Shown here: piece by piece, positions 44,149-52,773 of the stretch
Position numbering within the stretch: position 1 is the first letter of the stretch
Layout of the letters: each line of letters starts with the position of its first letter
Position numbers and translations under genes: made by a program
Source of the DNA: Acidobacteriota bacterium
Lineage (GTDB): Bacteria; Acidobacteriota; Terriglobia; Terriglobales; Acidobacteriaceae
Assembly: GCA_013289765.1 (NCBI GenBank)
Contig: JABCZI010000009.1
Span: forward strand, 124,001-188,000
Reading direction: 5' to 3'
DNA: 64,000 bases
The notes under the pieces: model-generated
Told to the model about the DNA's origin: nothing
The model's input: the letters and a program-made list of their open reading frames with translations, nothing else
Database searches by the model: none

Positions 44149-45066
44149 ATGAGTATCACCCCGTTTGGCGGACGTCCCGGTTTTTCCGGTGACCACGAGC
44201 TCCGCCGCAAAGTTACCACCGCGTCTCTGCGGGAATTGAAACTTCGGCACGAACCCATCACTTGCCTTACCGCCTACGACTACTCCACCGCGCGCCTGGT
44301 CGATGAGGCCGGAATCGAAATGATTCTGGTGGGCGATTCGCTTGCGCAAACTGTTCTGGGATACGACAACACGCTCTCCGTCACCATGGACGAGATGCTG
44401 CACCATGTGAAGGCGGTGCGTCGCGGCGTAAAGAATGCGCTGCTGCTCGCCGACATGCCTTACGGCTCTTATCACCTTGATGCTCAGAGCGCTCTTGGCA
44501 ACGCCACCCGTTTTGTGAAAGAAGGCGGCGCGGAAGTGGTGAAGATCGAAGGCGGCGAAAAACGTGCGGACCTGATTCGGCGCATCATCGACGCCGAAAT
44601 TCCCGTGGCCGGGCACATCGGATTGACGCCGCAGTCGGTCAATGTGATGGGCGGTTACAAGGTGCAGGGAAAGAATCTTGGCGATATCGAGCAGCTCATG
44701 CGCGACGCCGTCGCGCTCGACCGTGCGGGCGTGGCCTGCATCGTCCTCGAAGGAATTCCGCGCGAAGTGGCGGCCATGATCACCGCCGAAGTGGCCACGC
44801 CGACCATTGGGATTGGCGCCGGCCCGGAGTGCGATGGCCAGGTGCTGGTATTCCACGACATTCTGAATCTGACGTTTTCGCCCCCGGCAAAGTTCGTCCG
44901 TCGCTACGGCGATGCCGCCGCCCTGATCGGCCACGCGGTGCGGGCGTTTCGCGCCGACGTGAAATCCCAGCAGTATCCATCGGATGAAGAGTCTTACCAT
45001 CTACCGAAGGAAACCAAGGCTGGCCTGGACACGGTGCTGGCGAGAAAGCGCGCGATGCAGCGGTAA
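44149..45066 (+). CDS. panB: 3-methyl-2-oxobutanoate hydroxymethyltransferase
   Basis: 305 aa, first step of pantothenate synthesis (ketopantoate from 2-oxoisovalerate and methylene-THF). LTAYDYSTARLVDEAGIEMILVGDSLAQTVLGYDNTLSVTMDEM, LLLADMPYGSYH, VVKIEGGEK and GHIGLTPQSVNVMGGYK are diagnostic. GGAGG ribosome site. A TACAAT box at 44076-44081 may be its -10. panC follows after 133 bp. Confidence 0.97.
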   Translation: MSITPFGGRPGFSGDHELRRKVTTASLRELKLRHEPITCLTAYDYSTARLVDEAGIEMILVGDSLAQTVLGYDNTLSVTMDEMLHHVKAVRRGVKNALLLADMPYGSYHLDAQSALGNATRFVKEGGAEVVKIEGGEKRADLIRRIIDAEIPVAGHIGLTPQSVNVMGGYKVQGKNLGDIEQLMRDAVALDRAGVACIVLEGIPREVAAMITAEVATPTIGIGAGPECDGQVLVFHDILNLTFSPPAKFVRRYGDAAALIGHAVRAFRADVKSQQYPSDEESYHLPKETKAGLDTVLARKRAMQR

Positions 45067-45199
45067 GAATTGTTTGCCACGGATTTTCGCGGATCAATTG
45101 GAAAACGGATCAATAAGAAACTGCAAGGCGCGACCCGGGGCAGTTATGTGGATCGCTGCATCCTGAGCATCACTATCCAAGACGGACAACGCGAACCCC

Positions 45200-46060
45200 A
45201 TGAGGATCTGCCAGACCATCGAAGAGATGCGGGCCGCATGCCGCGAGGCCAAGCGTAGCGGGAAACGATTGGGATTCGTTCCGACCATGGGAGCGTTGCA
45301 TGAGGGGCACTTATCGCTGGTGCGGGCGGCGAAAGCTTCATGCGAGGTAGTAGCGGCATCGATCTTTGTAAATCCCTTGCAGTTCGGGCCGCGCGAGGAT
45401 TTGCAGAAGTATCCGCGAGACTTTGATCGCGACCGCGCGCTGTTGGAAAAAGAATCGGTTGAATTATTGTTTGCTCCCTCAGTCGAGGAGATGTATCCCC
45501 CCGGCGCCATTACGTGGGTTGAGGTGGAGGGGCTGAGTGACAGGCTGGACGGGCATTCCCGGCCCGGCCATTTTCGCGGCGTCACCACGGTGGTGGCGAA
45601 GTTGTTTCACATCGTCGAGCCGGATGCGGCCTACTTCGGGCAGAAGGACGCGGCGCAACTGGCGATCATTCGCCGCATGGCGCGCGACCTGAACTTTCCG
45701 GTGGAGATCGTCGCCGGTCCAATCGTGCGCGAAGCCGATGGATTGGCCATGAGTTCACGCAACGCCTATCTCAATCCGCAACAGAGAAAGCAGGCGCTGG
45801 TGTTGCATCGTTCGCTGCTGCGCGTGAAAAAATTGTGGGAAGGCGGCGAACGTGACTTGGCCAGGCTGCGAGCTGCTGGCCGGGAAGAAATTGCGCGAGA
45901 AGATTCGGTACGGCTGGATTATTTTGAGATCGTCGATGCCGGAAGTCTGGAGCCAGTTGTGGACGTTGCTGACGGCGCGCTGGTTGCCGTTGCAGCTTTG
46001 GTGGGAACGACGCGGCTGATCGATAATGTTGCGCTCGACGCGTCGCATGGTGCGCGCTAG
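45200..46060 (+). CDS. panC: Pantothenate synthetase
   Basis: 286 aa, joins pantoate and beta-alanine with ATP. FVPTMGALHEGHLSLV holds the HxGH motif; FVNPLQFGPREDLQKYPR, YFGQKDAAQLAIIRRM and VREADGLAMSSRNAYL follow the family. Same strand as panB; the 133-bp gap between them contains a degraded GCCACGGATTTT repeat. Confidence 0.97.
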   Translation: MRICQTIEEMRAACREAKRSGKRLGFVPTMGALHEGHLSLVRAAKASCEVVAASIFVNPLQFGPREDLQKYPRDFDRDRALLEKESVELLFAPSVEEMYPPGAITWVEVEGLSDRLDGHSRPGHFRGVTTVVAKLFHIVEPDAAYFGQKDAAQLAIIRRMARDLNFPVEIVAGPIVREADGLAMSSRNAYLNPQQRKQALVLHRSLLRVKKLWEGGERDLARLRAAGREEIAREDSVRLDYFEIVDAGSLEPVVDVADGALVAVAALVGTTRLIDNVALDASHGAR

Positions 46061-46073
46061 AAGAAAAATCAAG

Positions 46074-46097
46074 GTCCCTCGCTGCGCTCGGGATGAC
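46074..46097. repeat. GGGATGAC-type repeat, shortened copy
   Basis: GTCCCTCGCTGCGCTCGGGATGAC begins with a shortened left arm compared with 7272-7298. It follows panC directly. Confidence 0.55.
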
Positions 46098-46137
46098 ACG
46101 AAATCGACGACACGGAATCGATGACGCGGAATCTAAG

Positions 46138-46917
46138 CTAACGGGGAAGTACCGCGGCGGCCGTGCTTTGAGAGGGCTGTGGAGGCGATATCCGCTGGCG
46201 CACCATTTCTTCGATATGCGACCACAAGCGTGGGTCGCATTCGCTCTCCATGTGGCCGGGCGTGAAGACGCGGTCGAACCATGAAGCTTCCGGACATGCG
46301 ACAGGAGTTTTCCTGTAGTCGGTGCGATAGTTCCCAAGGATTTCTGTTTTTTCCGGGTTCGCGGCCGTAATACGGGCCCGGCCATGGATGAGGCCGTGGG
46401 GCTGATAGAAGTTCACTGCTTCGGCCACGTTGTCGGGAATGATGGAATCTTTCTGCCAGAGTTTCGCCACACTATCCACCTGGACGGTTAGCAAGACCGG
46501 CACGCCTTGGCGACGCAGGTCTCGAGCCAGCAGCACTGCCGCCGAAGCTCCCCAGCTTTGACCGAAGAGGACGATGCGGGCTCGGGCTTTCTCTTCGGCA
46601 GAGAGAATGCCGTTGTGATCCGTATCGAGAAGCTTGACGATCGCATCGTAAGCGCGTTTTCGTCGCCGGTTTTCGAAGACTCTTACGTAAGTGTCTTTGC
46701 CCACATCCGGACGAATTCGCTTTGCGAGTTGCACCGGACCATGATGTGGATTGTCGTGGCCGACGAATCCACCTACGAAACCGATCACAATATTGGCGGG
46801 AAGCGCGGCTTCATCGGAGCGAAGGGTTGCGGAATCTCCGGCCAGGAGCTGCGGCATAGTTGCAGCCAGCATCACGAACGTGACGGCAAGACAACGGACT
46901 GGAGCGACTCCGCGCAT
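46138..46917 (-). CDS. Secreted alpha/beta-hydrolase-like protein with an EF-hand loop
   Basis: 259 aa from the ATG at 46917 with a signal peptide (VRCLAVTFVMLAATMPQLLAG). IVLFGQSWGASAAVLLARDL is a nucleophile elbow (GxSxG) of an alpha/beta hydrolase. Just before it, LLDTDHNGILSAEEKARA is a canonical 12-residue EF-hand calcium loop (D, D, N, E at positions 1, 3, 5, 12). The acid and His of the triad are not assigned with confidence. A longer open frame upstream is not coding in my view. Confidence 0.75.
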   Translation of the reverse strand: MRGVAPVRCLAVTFVMLAATMPQLLAGDSATLRSDEAALPANIVIGFVGGFVGHDNPHHGPVQLAKRIRPDVGKDTYVRVFENRRRKRAYDAIVKLLDTDHNGILSAEEKARARIVLFGQSWGASAAVLLARDLRRQGVPVLLTVQVDSVAKLWQKDSIIPDNVAEAVNFYQPHGLIHGRARITAANPEKTEILGNYRTDYRKTPVACPEASWFDRVFTPGHMESECDPRLWSHIEEMVRQRISPPQPSQSTAAAVLPR

Positions 46918-47140
46918 GCGGATTTCTGATGAATGAGATGACTCGATTCGTCCGCAGGATGCTGGCAAACGGCAAACGAACGAGCGAGCGAGCGACTCGC
47001 CGGCCCACTTGGGGCGCGCAATTTCGAGCGCGCAATTTCGGCTCAACTGACGCCGCCTGATTACTGACCGCGATGTGCCAAACGCCTGACCAGCAGGGAT
47101 GTCCGGGGCATCTGACCCGATCGACACTCTACACCTAACG

Positions 47141-47815
47141 TCAAGCTTTCGAGTGAGTCTTAAGTCTCTGGCGGGAATTCTTCGGTCCCGAGATGCATTT
47201 GTTTCCGGCGAGGATATAGCGGAGGGGGTGGTCGGCAGCTTTGCTGATGCCGATGCGCGGAGTGATTTGGATTCTTTTTGCGCGAAAGGCGTCGTCTCCA
47301 ATCCATAAACCGGAGGTGCGCGAGGTTAGGTCGCAACCGTTATCGCGGGTGCGAGTGATGCCGAAGGCTTCTGCGAGGCGACCCGGTCCAGACGTGAGCT
47401 TGGGAAAATCTTGTGACCCGTGGCGCAGGACAATTCCGCGCGCACGCGCCATTTCCTCAATCCCCTCGAGTGGTTCGAGGGCGCGAATCAGCACTGACCC
47501 CGCCTTTCCCTCCTGCTCGCACGAGACATTCAGGCAATAGTGATTGCCGTAGATGAAATAGACGTAGGCGTAGCCGGGCGGGCCGAACAAGACTGAGGTG
47601 CGGGCCGTGTTGCCGGCGGAGGCGTGAGCCGCGGGATCGTTTTGTCCGAGATAAGCCTCGACTTCGACGATGCGGGCGGAGATCCGCACCTTTCCGGAGT
47701 CGCGTACGAGAATTTTGCCAAGAAGGTCACGAGCCACGCGGCGCGGGGTGCGCGCGAAGAATTCCCGATCAAGCGGGCGGATGGGGCCAAGCGGCGGACA
47801 GACGGACGATTGCAC
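47141..47815 (-). CDS. 3-methyladenine DNA glycosylase (AAG/MPG type)
   Basis: 224 aa. IVEVEAYLGQNDPAAHAS, GPPGYAYVYFIYGNHYCLNVSCE (catalytic region), VLIRALEPLEGIEEM and SGPGRLAEAFGIT are the eukaryote-like AAG signatures. Removes alkylated purines. Start is a GTG at 47815. Not related to E. coli Tag or AlkA. Confidence 0.94.
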   Translation of the reverse strand: MQSSVCPPLGPIRPLDREFFARTPRRVARDLLGKILVRDSGKVRISARIVEVEAYLGQNDPAAHASAGNTARTSVLFGPPGYAYVYFIYGNHYCLNVSCEQEGKAGSVLIRALEPLEGIEEMARARGIVLRHGSQDFPKLTSGPGRLAEAFGITRTRDNGCDLTSRTSGLWIGDDAFRAKRIQITPRIGISKAADHPLRYILAGNKCISGPKNSRQRLKTHSKA

Positions 47816-47922
47816 TGGTCAGAATGCAGAAGTCAGGACAGAAAAGTCAAAGTGCGAAAGTGGATTAGTGGCGGCACAGTTTGCCGGGGGGGTGAAGAAA
47901 AACTGTCGAGCTTCGCTCAAAG

Positions 47923-47951
47923 GACAGCCGAGGGCGGCTGTCCCCACATGA
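47923..47951. repeat. GACAGCCG-type palindromic repeat, copy A
   Basis: GACAGCCG-AGGG-CGGCTGTC followed by CCCACATG, between the glycosylase gene start and the end of bcp. Confidence 0.75.
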
Positions 47952-47990
47952 GCCATTTCTATCCCGAGCCATTTTTGTACCGAGATCCGA

Positions 47991-48473
47991 CTAAGCTTTT
48001 CCCGATTCCTTCAGATAAGCGAGCACTTCGACGGCGTGGCCTTCGGGCTTAACTTTGGGAAAGATGTGCTGGATTTTGCCGTCCGGTCCGATGACGAACG
48101 TGGTGCGGACGACGCCCATGACTTTTTTGCCGTACATGTTTTTTTCCTGAACCACGCCAAAGGCATTGGCGACTTTCTTGTCGGCATCGGCCAGCAGCGA
48201 GAACGGCAATTTGAACTTGTCCTGAAATTTCTTCTGAGCCTTGGAGGTGTCAGGGGAGATGCCAAGTAACACGGCGCCGCTTTTCTGCATCTGTTTGTAG
48301 GTATCGCGAAATTCGCAGGCCTCGACGGTGCATCCCGGGGTATCGGCGCGAGGATAGAAATACAGCACGACCACTTTGCCACGCAGGCCTTTCAGCGAGA
48401 CTTCTTTGCCGTTCTCGTCCGGCAAGGTAAACTCGGGAGCCTTATCATTGATATTCAGAAGAGCGATATTCAT
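47991..48473 (-). CDS. bcp: Thiol peroxidase, Bcp/PrxQ type
   Basis: 160 aa. APEFTLPDENGKEVSLKGLRGKVVVLYFYPRADTPGCTVEACEFRD carries the peroxidatic Cys (TPGCT) and the resolving Cys five residues on. Start at the ATG 48473 with a GAGG site; the frame is open further upstream but overlaps the divergent gene. Confidence 0.95.
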   Translation of the reverse strand: MNIALLNINDKAPEFTLPDENGKEVSLKGLRGKVVVLYFYPRADTPGCTVEACEFRDTYKQMQKSGAVLLGISPDTSKAQKKFQDKFKLPFSLLADADKKVANAFGVVQEKNMYGKKVMGVVRTTFVIGPDGKIQHIFPKVKPEGHAVEVLAYLKESGKA

Positions 48474-48555
48474 AAGTGCCTCATTTCCACGGAAGACAGG
48501 GTTGAAGACAGCGTCCACAATCTCAGCAGTGGGAAGGCCGAGGCCGGAACGGTTT

Positions 48556-50100
48556 ATGTCCAGAAAGTTCTTATACAGCAGATCGGGGTCGGGCGTCATT
48601 TTCATGCTGGCGATTGCTCTGGCCTTGATGTTTTTAGGGACGGCTTTGCCAAGCGTGGAGCAGGATGGACCACAGCTCAAGCGCCCCCAGCAAACTCCTG
48701 ACGAGAAACCGGTTGAAACTAAAAAAGCGAAAAAAGTGAAGGGGCCACGCGCGGTGGGAATTCTGCAACTCAGCGACGGGAAGGCAATACTAATTCCCGT
48801 GGCGATTCTAGTGGAAGGCAGATTTTACGATGCCAGCGTCTATAAGGCAGAGCCGGTGCCGATGGCGTTGGAGAGTGGGACGGTGTACGAGGCGGAGCAG
48901 GCCGGCGAGTCGCAGGGATTGTTCACGACCAGCGGGGCGATGCATAGCAAAGCTGTGAACAGCGCAAATCCCTGGTGGGGCACGGGAGCTTACTATCAGA
49001 ATGGAACGGAAGCTGCGAAAACTACGCGCAAAGCAGAAGACGTTCCGGTGGGAATGGACAGCAGCGGCGACGAACCGCCGCGGCTGACTAGAAAGAAAGC
49101 TGCATCGGAGTCAACTTCTGGTCCAACTTCTCCGGGCACTTCTGGCTCGCCCCCATCGTCCGGGAAGACGGACGCGAGCGCGACTTCTGGCGGGGACGCG
49201 AAGAAGAAGGCGGAGACAACTTCCGATAAGAGCGCGCAACCGAGCGGTGGAAAAGGATCGCCGCCGGCAGAGACCGGGACGGGGCAGCCGTCGGCCGCGC
49301 AAGTGCCGGCGGAGCAGGCGTCGGTGGGGCAAGCGTCGCCGTCGCAGGCGCCTCCAGCGAAAGAAGCGGAAAACTATTATCGTCCTACGTTGCGGCGGGG
49401 TAAGCCGACTGAGAAGGCGCCCGAAGAAAAAGATACTACGCCCCAGCCTGTAGTTGCTGGACCGGCGGCGGCATCCGTACTGGTGGCTGGAGCGAAACCG
49501 GTGCAACTCATGGCGGCGATTTCGGATTCCGGCGGACCTGATCCGCAGTCCTACAAGTATTTTTGGAAAGAAGGCGAGGAAGATGAGCGGCGCAAGCAGA
49601 TGCTCACTCTGGCAGGAGATGAATTGCGCGCTTACGTGACTGCGCGAACGAAAGGCGCTATTGTCGCCACCGCTCCCGCCAGTAAGCCAGCCAGGCAGAA
49701 GCGCAAGGCAGCGGTGAAGCCCGCGCAACCGGTATTTGAAAACATTCGATTTGCGACGTTCGACGTGTGGAAGAACAACCAACCCGTGATGATTTTGAGC
49801 ACCGAAGCGCACTTTCCCGCCGAGGCGGGAGCGGCGTCGGCGCCTGAAACTTATAGCATCACGCTGGTGAGCCGAACAGATATCTATGGCAGCCTGCGCA
49901 AGTTGTATTCGGGAGTGACTGACAGGTTTCACCTGGATGTTACGCCCCGGCTCGAGCTGATCGATGTCGTGGATGCTGACGGCGACGGTCGAGGAGAGCT
50001 GGTGTTTCGCGAAACCACCGATGGCAGACATGGCTATGTCATTTACCGCGCGACGGGAGACAAGCTGTGGAAAATGTTCGACAGCCTGGGCGCGGAATAG
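48556..50100 (+). CDS. Secreted low-complexity protein with calcium-type loop
   Basis: 514 aa from MSRKFLYSRSG with a hydrophobic signal segment (VIFMLAIALALMFLG). Three parts: a beta-rich region to about 175 (GPRAVGILQLSDGKAILIPVAILVEGRFYDA), a long Ser/Pro/Ala/Thr/Lys linker to about 320, and a C-terminal domain with LIDVVDADGDGRGELVFRE, an EF-hand- or VCBS-like calcium loop. Probably envelope-associated. Not recognised at family level. The start overlaps the 5' region of divergent bcp. Confidence 0.8.
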   Translation: MSRKFLYSRSGSGVIFMLAIALALMFLGTALPSVEQDGPQLKRPQQTPDEKPVETKKAKKVKGPRAVGILQLSDGKAILIPVAILVEGRFYDASVYKAEPVPMALESGTVYEAEQAGESQGLFTTSGAMHSKAVNSANPWWGTGAYYQNGTEAAKTTRKAEDVPVGMDSSGDEPPRLTRKKAASESTSGPTSPGTSGSPPSSGKTDASATSGGDAKKKAETTSDKSAQPSGGKGSPPAETGTGQPSAAQVPAEQASVGQASPSQAPPAKEAENYYRPTLRRGKPTEKAPEEKDTTPQPVVAGPAAASVLVAGAKPVQLMAAISDSGGPDPQSYKYFWKEGEEDERRKQMLTLAGDELRAYVTARTKGAIVATAPASKPARQKRKAAVKPAQPVFENIRFATFDVWKNNQPVMILSTEAHFPAEAGAASAPETYSITLVSRTDIYGSLRKLYSGVTDRFHLDVTPRLELIDVVDADGDGRGELVFRETTDGRHGYVIYRATGDKLWKMFDSLGAE

Positions 50101-50184
50101 AGAATTCCCAGTTCCTGATTTCGGAGCTGAGTTAGTAAGTGCCTTATGCGGCGACTGAGAACCGGGAGCTGAGAAGGGGTTGGG

Positions 50185-50901
50185 TTAGGTTTCGATTCCT
50201 ACATGGCAGACGCGTCCGACCAAGTAGTCGGAGGCAGTCTTGCCCTCTTCCATGGTCAGGACTTCGATGGGGTAGGCCTGGTTATGGGGCCGCAGAATCA
50301 GGTGATTGTCCGCGGTTTCCACATACTTCACCGTACAAGTTTCGTTTTTGAGCACAGCATACATGTTGAATTCGCCTTTGCGGTAAGGCTTGAGCGAGTT
50401 GTAATGGCGGTCGATGAGCAGCGTGGCTCCGGGGAGAAGGCGGGGATACATGCTCATGCCTTCCCGGCCGTCGACCTTGATCAGCACAAAGCGCTCCCAC
50501 TGTTCGCGATCACCTTCCAGTTCCGGCTTCAGTTTTTTTAGAAAACTTTTCTTGAATTTAAGAATCTCCTTCACGTTCATGCTGGTGAGGAGGGGATGGG
50601 TGGCAGCGACGGTTCCGTCGGTAAGCAGGACGTTTTGAAAGTCATCGTTGCTGGGAGGCACGATGGAAGCGCGTTTGTTGACTTCGGAGGGATCAAGAAG
50701 ATCGAGTACGGAGAGATGTTGAACAGCTAAGACCCGGTCCATGCCCTCAAGGCTCAAACCACGCTTACGATTCAAGAAATTGGAGATATGGGCCTGCTTG
50801 AATCCGGTCTGCTGAGCCAGACGGAGGCCAGTGAGATCTCCCTCATCGATACGCTCCCAAAGAGCAGTGCGGAGGTTGTCTTGCAGGACTCGGAATTTCA
50901 T
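50185..50901 (-). CDS. Cro/CI-type repressor with S24 (LexA-like) protease domain
   Basis: 238 aa. HTH at about residues 25-50 (LAQQTGFKQAHISNFLNRKRG). The C-terminal S24 domain has the nucleophile Ser150 in REGMSMYPRLLPGA and a general-base Lys192 in TCTVKYVE, both intact, so self-cleavage upon RecA activation is possible. No clear Ala-Gly or Cys-Gly cleavage site is seen in the linker. Start at 50901, facing six GTATARC heptamers and a divergent small gene. Gene layout is that of a phage lysogeny switch. Confidence 0.88.
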   Translation of the reverse strand: MKFRVLQDNLRTALWERIDEGDLTGLRLAQQTGFKQAHISNFLNRKRGLSLEGMDRVLAVQHLSVLDLLDPSEVNKRASIVPPSNDDFQNVLLTDGTVAATHPLLTSMNVKEILKFKKSFLKKLKPELEGDREQWERFVLIKVDGREGMSMYPRLLPGATLLIDRHYNSLKPYRKGEFNMYAVLKNETCTVKYVETADNHLILRPHNQAYPIEVLTMEEGKTASDYLVGRVCHVGIET

Positions 50902-50910
50902 AGGTCCGGA

Positions 50911-51021
50911 GTATAGCACGTATAGCGTATTGCTAATGGGCTTGAGTTTTCCACAGCCCGTTGGGTATAACAACCTTGACTCTGAAAATTAGCAGCTATA
51001 CGATCGCCCAAGTGGTATAAC
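50911..51021. promoter_or_regulatory. Operator array (six GTATARC heptamers) with divergent promoter
   Basis: GTATAGC at 50911-50917 and 50920-50926, GTATTGC at 50927-50933, GTATAAC at 50965-50971, GCTATAC (inverted) at 50995-51001, GTATAAC at 51015-51021. A + strand promoter, TTGACT (50976-50981), 17 bp, TACGAT (50999-51004), is flanked by and overlaps these sites. The three left sites lie just before the repressor start. Confidence 0.7.
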
Positions 51022-51049
51022 CCATTCCTTTTCCCGGGGATTATTTCCA

Positions 51050-51286
51050 ATGAGTAACCCAGATAACTATAGCGAGGAAAAGAACTTCGTGGAGTTCAGG
51101 CGCAAGGTGCGGGCGGCCGAGGTGCTGTCCGCGTCCATGCAGCAACTGTTGAAATCGCTGGGTTTCACGGGACGAATCAGCGTAGTTGTGCAAAATGGCA
51201 GAGTATTGAAGTCGGGGTATGAGGAAGGATTTTTCCGGCAGCGTGATTCCGGCTTAATGGAGGCGGGCGTGGCGATTGAACCGTAG
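51050..51286 (+). CDS. Small protein under the repressor-operator region
   Basis: 78 aa: helical start (EEKNFVEFRRKVRAAEVLSASMQQLLKSLG) then a short beta hairpin (RISVVVQNGRVLKSGYEEG). Not recognised. Being the first gene opposite the repressor, it occupies a cro-like position, but I see no HTH. A strong terminator follows at 51365. Confidence 0.65.
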   Translation: MSNPDNYSEEKNFVEFRRKVRAAEVLSASMQQLLKSLGFTGRISVVVQNGRVLKSGYEEGFFRQRDSGLMEAGVAIEP

Positions 51287-51364
51287 TAAGTTCAGGAGTT
51301 AGAGGGAGTTAGCGGCAGTTAGCAAATAATTAAATAGCTCAAGCAGGCCATCGTAAGAGAAACG

Positions 51365-51418
51365 AGCCCTGCGTTCGGTTTCCGCATTGAAGCGGCGACC
51401 GGCGCAGGGCTTTTTTTT
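51365..51418 (+). terminator. Intrinsic terminator
   Basis: AGCCCTGCG (51365-51373) and CGCAGGGCT (51403-51411) with inner pairing CCGC/GCGG, followed by eight T. Separates the cro-position gene from the genes beyond. Confidence 0.85.
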
Positions 51419-51484
51419 CGGTTGCTTCTGGTTGAGCGAACGCGTTTCAACCACCACCAACTCAGGCCTGCGCAGGAGGAGTGA

Positions 51485-51754
51485 ATGAAAACAAAGAGCG
51501 AAGAGGACAAGTCCGAGAACGAGATGCGGTTGGAGTTGAAATATTGCGAACGCTGCGGGGGATTGTGGCTGCGACCAGTGGGCGGAGAGCAGGTCTATTG
51601 CGTGATTTGCGCGCGCCAGATGGCCGAACTCCCGCCGGGTTCGTGCGAGGTAGGAAGGGCGAGGATGCAACAAGGGCCGCGATGGGAAGAGGGTCCCCCG
51701 GATAACGGAGATGGGGATGAGGCAGAGGATGCGACCGAGGTGTGGGATGAGTGA
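51485..51754 (+). CDS. Small zinc-ribbon protein
   Basis: 89 aa, ribosome site AGGAGG. MRLELKYCERCGGLWLRPVGGEQVYCVICARQMAELPPG holds two CxxC pairs (CERC, CVIC), a zinc ribbon; the C-terminal half is acidic and disordered. Overlaps the next gene by 8 bp, so translationally coupled. Function unknown, likely protein- or nucleic-acid-binding. Confidence 0.75.
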   Translation: MKTKSEEDKSENEMRLELKYCERCGGLWLRPVGGEQVYCVICARQMAELPPGSCEVGRARMQQGPRWEEGPPDNGDGDEAEDATEVWDE

Positions 51755-52367
51755 ATTTGTGCCTTGGATCGCGGCGCAGGCGGATGAAGAAGCGAAAGAT
51801 GTTCCTACGATGGAGCCAGGGCTCACGCCGAAAGGCACCATCCAATCGACGCAGCCGGCACATTTGGCACACGGAAAAGCAGGGGAAGAATTACCACTGC
51901 ACAATTTTCCGGTGCGACCTGGCGCCACGCAAGGCGGACAGCTTCCGGAGGAAGTGGGGCACGACTGGGATCGCGATCCTGACATATGGCTCTATCGAAA
52001 GAAAACCATGGAGATGCTTCGGCGCTACATGAGATGGTCTCTGGAAGCGGGACGGGTGCCGTCGATACTGGGGCGGGAATTGTTTCGCGCAAAAATTTCG
52101 TCCTACACGGCGACTACTTTTGAAGCGCGGGTAATTTTTTTGCATGACATAGAAACTTGCCTGGATCGACTGGAACATTTTGACCGGCAGATTATTGGGC
52201 GGGTATGTTTGCAAGAGTACGACCACGAAGCGGCGGCGCGAATTCTTCACTGCACTCGCAGAACACTTCTACGCAGACTGCCGGAATTGATTGACGAGCT
52301 GAGCGAGGCGTTTCTCAAGGCGGACTTGCTGGATCGGTTGCCGGAAACGAATGAAGATCCGGCATGA
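51747..52367 (+). CDS. Sigma-region-4-like HTH protein
   Basis: 206 aa from MSEFVPWIAAQADEE. The first 80 residues look disordered. The rest is helical: YRKKTMEMLRRYMRWSLEAGRVPSILGRELFRAKI, then HDIETCLDRLEHFDRQIIGRVCLQEYDHEAAARILHCTRRTLLRRLPELIDELSEAFL, which has the layout of sigma-70 region 4 (LxxLxxxxRxxI...A..L..S..TV.RRL). It could be a late-gene activator of a phage or a domesticated regulator. Cotranscribed with the zinc-ribbon gene. Confidence 0.7.
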   Translation: MSEFVPWIAAQADEEAKDVPTMEPGLTPKGTIQSTQPAHLAHGKAGEELPLHNFPVRPGATQGGQLPEEVGHDWDRDPDIWLYRKKTMEMLRRYMRWSLEAGRVPSILGRELFRAKISSYTATTFEARVIFLHDIETCLDRLEHFDRQIIGRVCLQEYDHEAAARILHCTRRTLLRRLPELIDELSEAFLKADLLDRLPETNEDPA

Positions 52368-52557
52368 GGATTGATGTACGGGATGTGAAGGGCGGATGTG
52401 GACAGCTGGGGTGGATGTCCACATCCGGTTCCTGGTACTCGCGGAAACTGGCTGTGGAAAAAGTTGTCAAGAGGGGAGCGGGGGTCATCGCGGGTCAAGT
52501 GATTGAAACGATGAGGAAAATAAATTTTAAAAAATGTCACAGTTGCCCTATGCAATA

Positions 52558-52566
52558 TGATATAAT
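52558..52566 (+). promoter_or_regulatory. Extended -10 promoter
   Basis: TGATATAAT, a consensus extended -10 (TGnTATAAT), in an AT-rich 90-bp island. The 405-bp gap 52368-52773 holds this promoter, the two terminators just after it, and otherwise nothing I can call. TTATAC at 52571-52576 partly matches the inverse of the GTATARC heptamer. Confidence 0.55.
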
Positions 52567-52602
52567 AGTTTTATACAGTAAAGAAAAAAGCAATAGTCTC
52601 TA

Positions 52603-52659
52603 AGGCGCGCTGAAAAGCGCGCCTTTCGTATTTTGGGCTGCATTCATAGCAGCCTTTTT
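52603..52659 (+). terminator. Two tandem intrinsic terminators
   Basis: First: AGGCGCGC (52603-52610) / GCGCGCCT (52617-52624). Second: GGCTGC (52636-52641) / GCAGCC (52649-52654) followed by TTTTT. They lie 35-90 bp downstream of the extended -10 promoter, so a transcript from it would be short unless it reads through. Confidence 0.75.
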
Positions 52660-52773
52660 GCATTTTTGAGTGAGCTGGACCGGTCACCTTCTCGCGGCGC
52701 TTTTTATTGTCGTCATGGTTATCGTTATCGCTGCTTCGCGAACATAGGCCGGCGCTTGGCGAATGAGGGTTTC

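Noticed and set aside
46918-47301. N-terminal extension of the EF-hand hydrolase
   Set aside because: Would place 128 non-family residues before a clear signal peptide.
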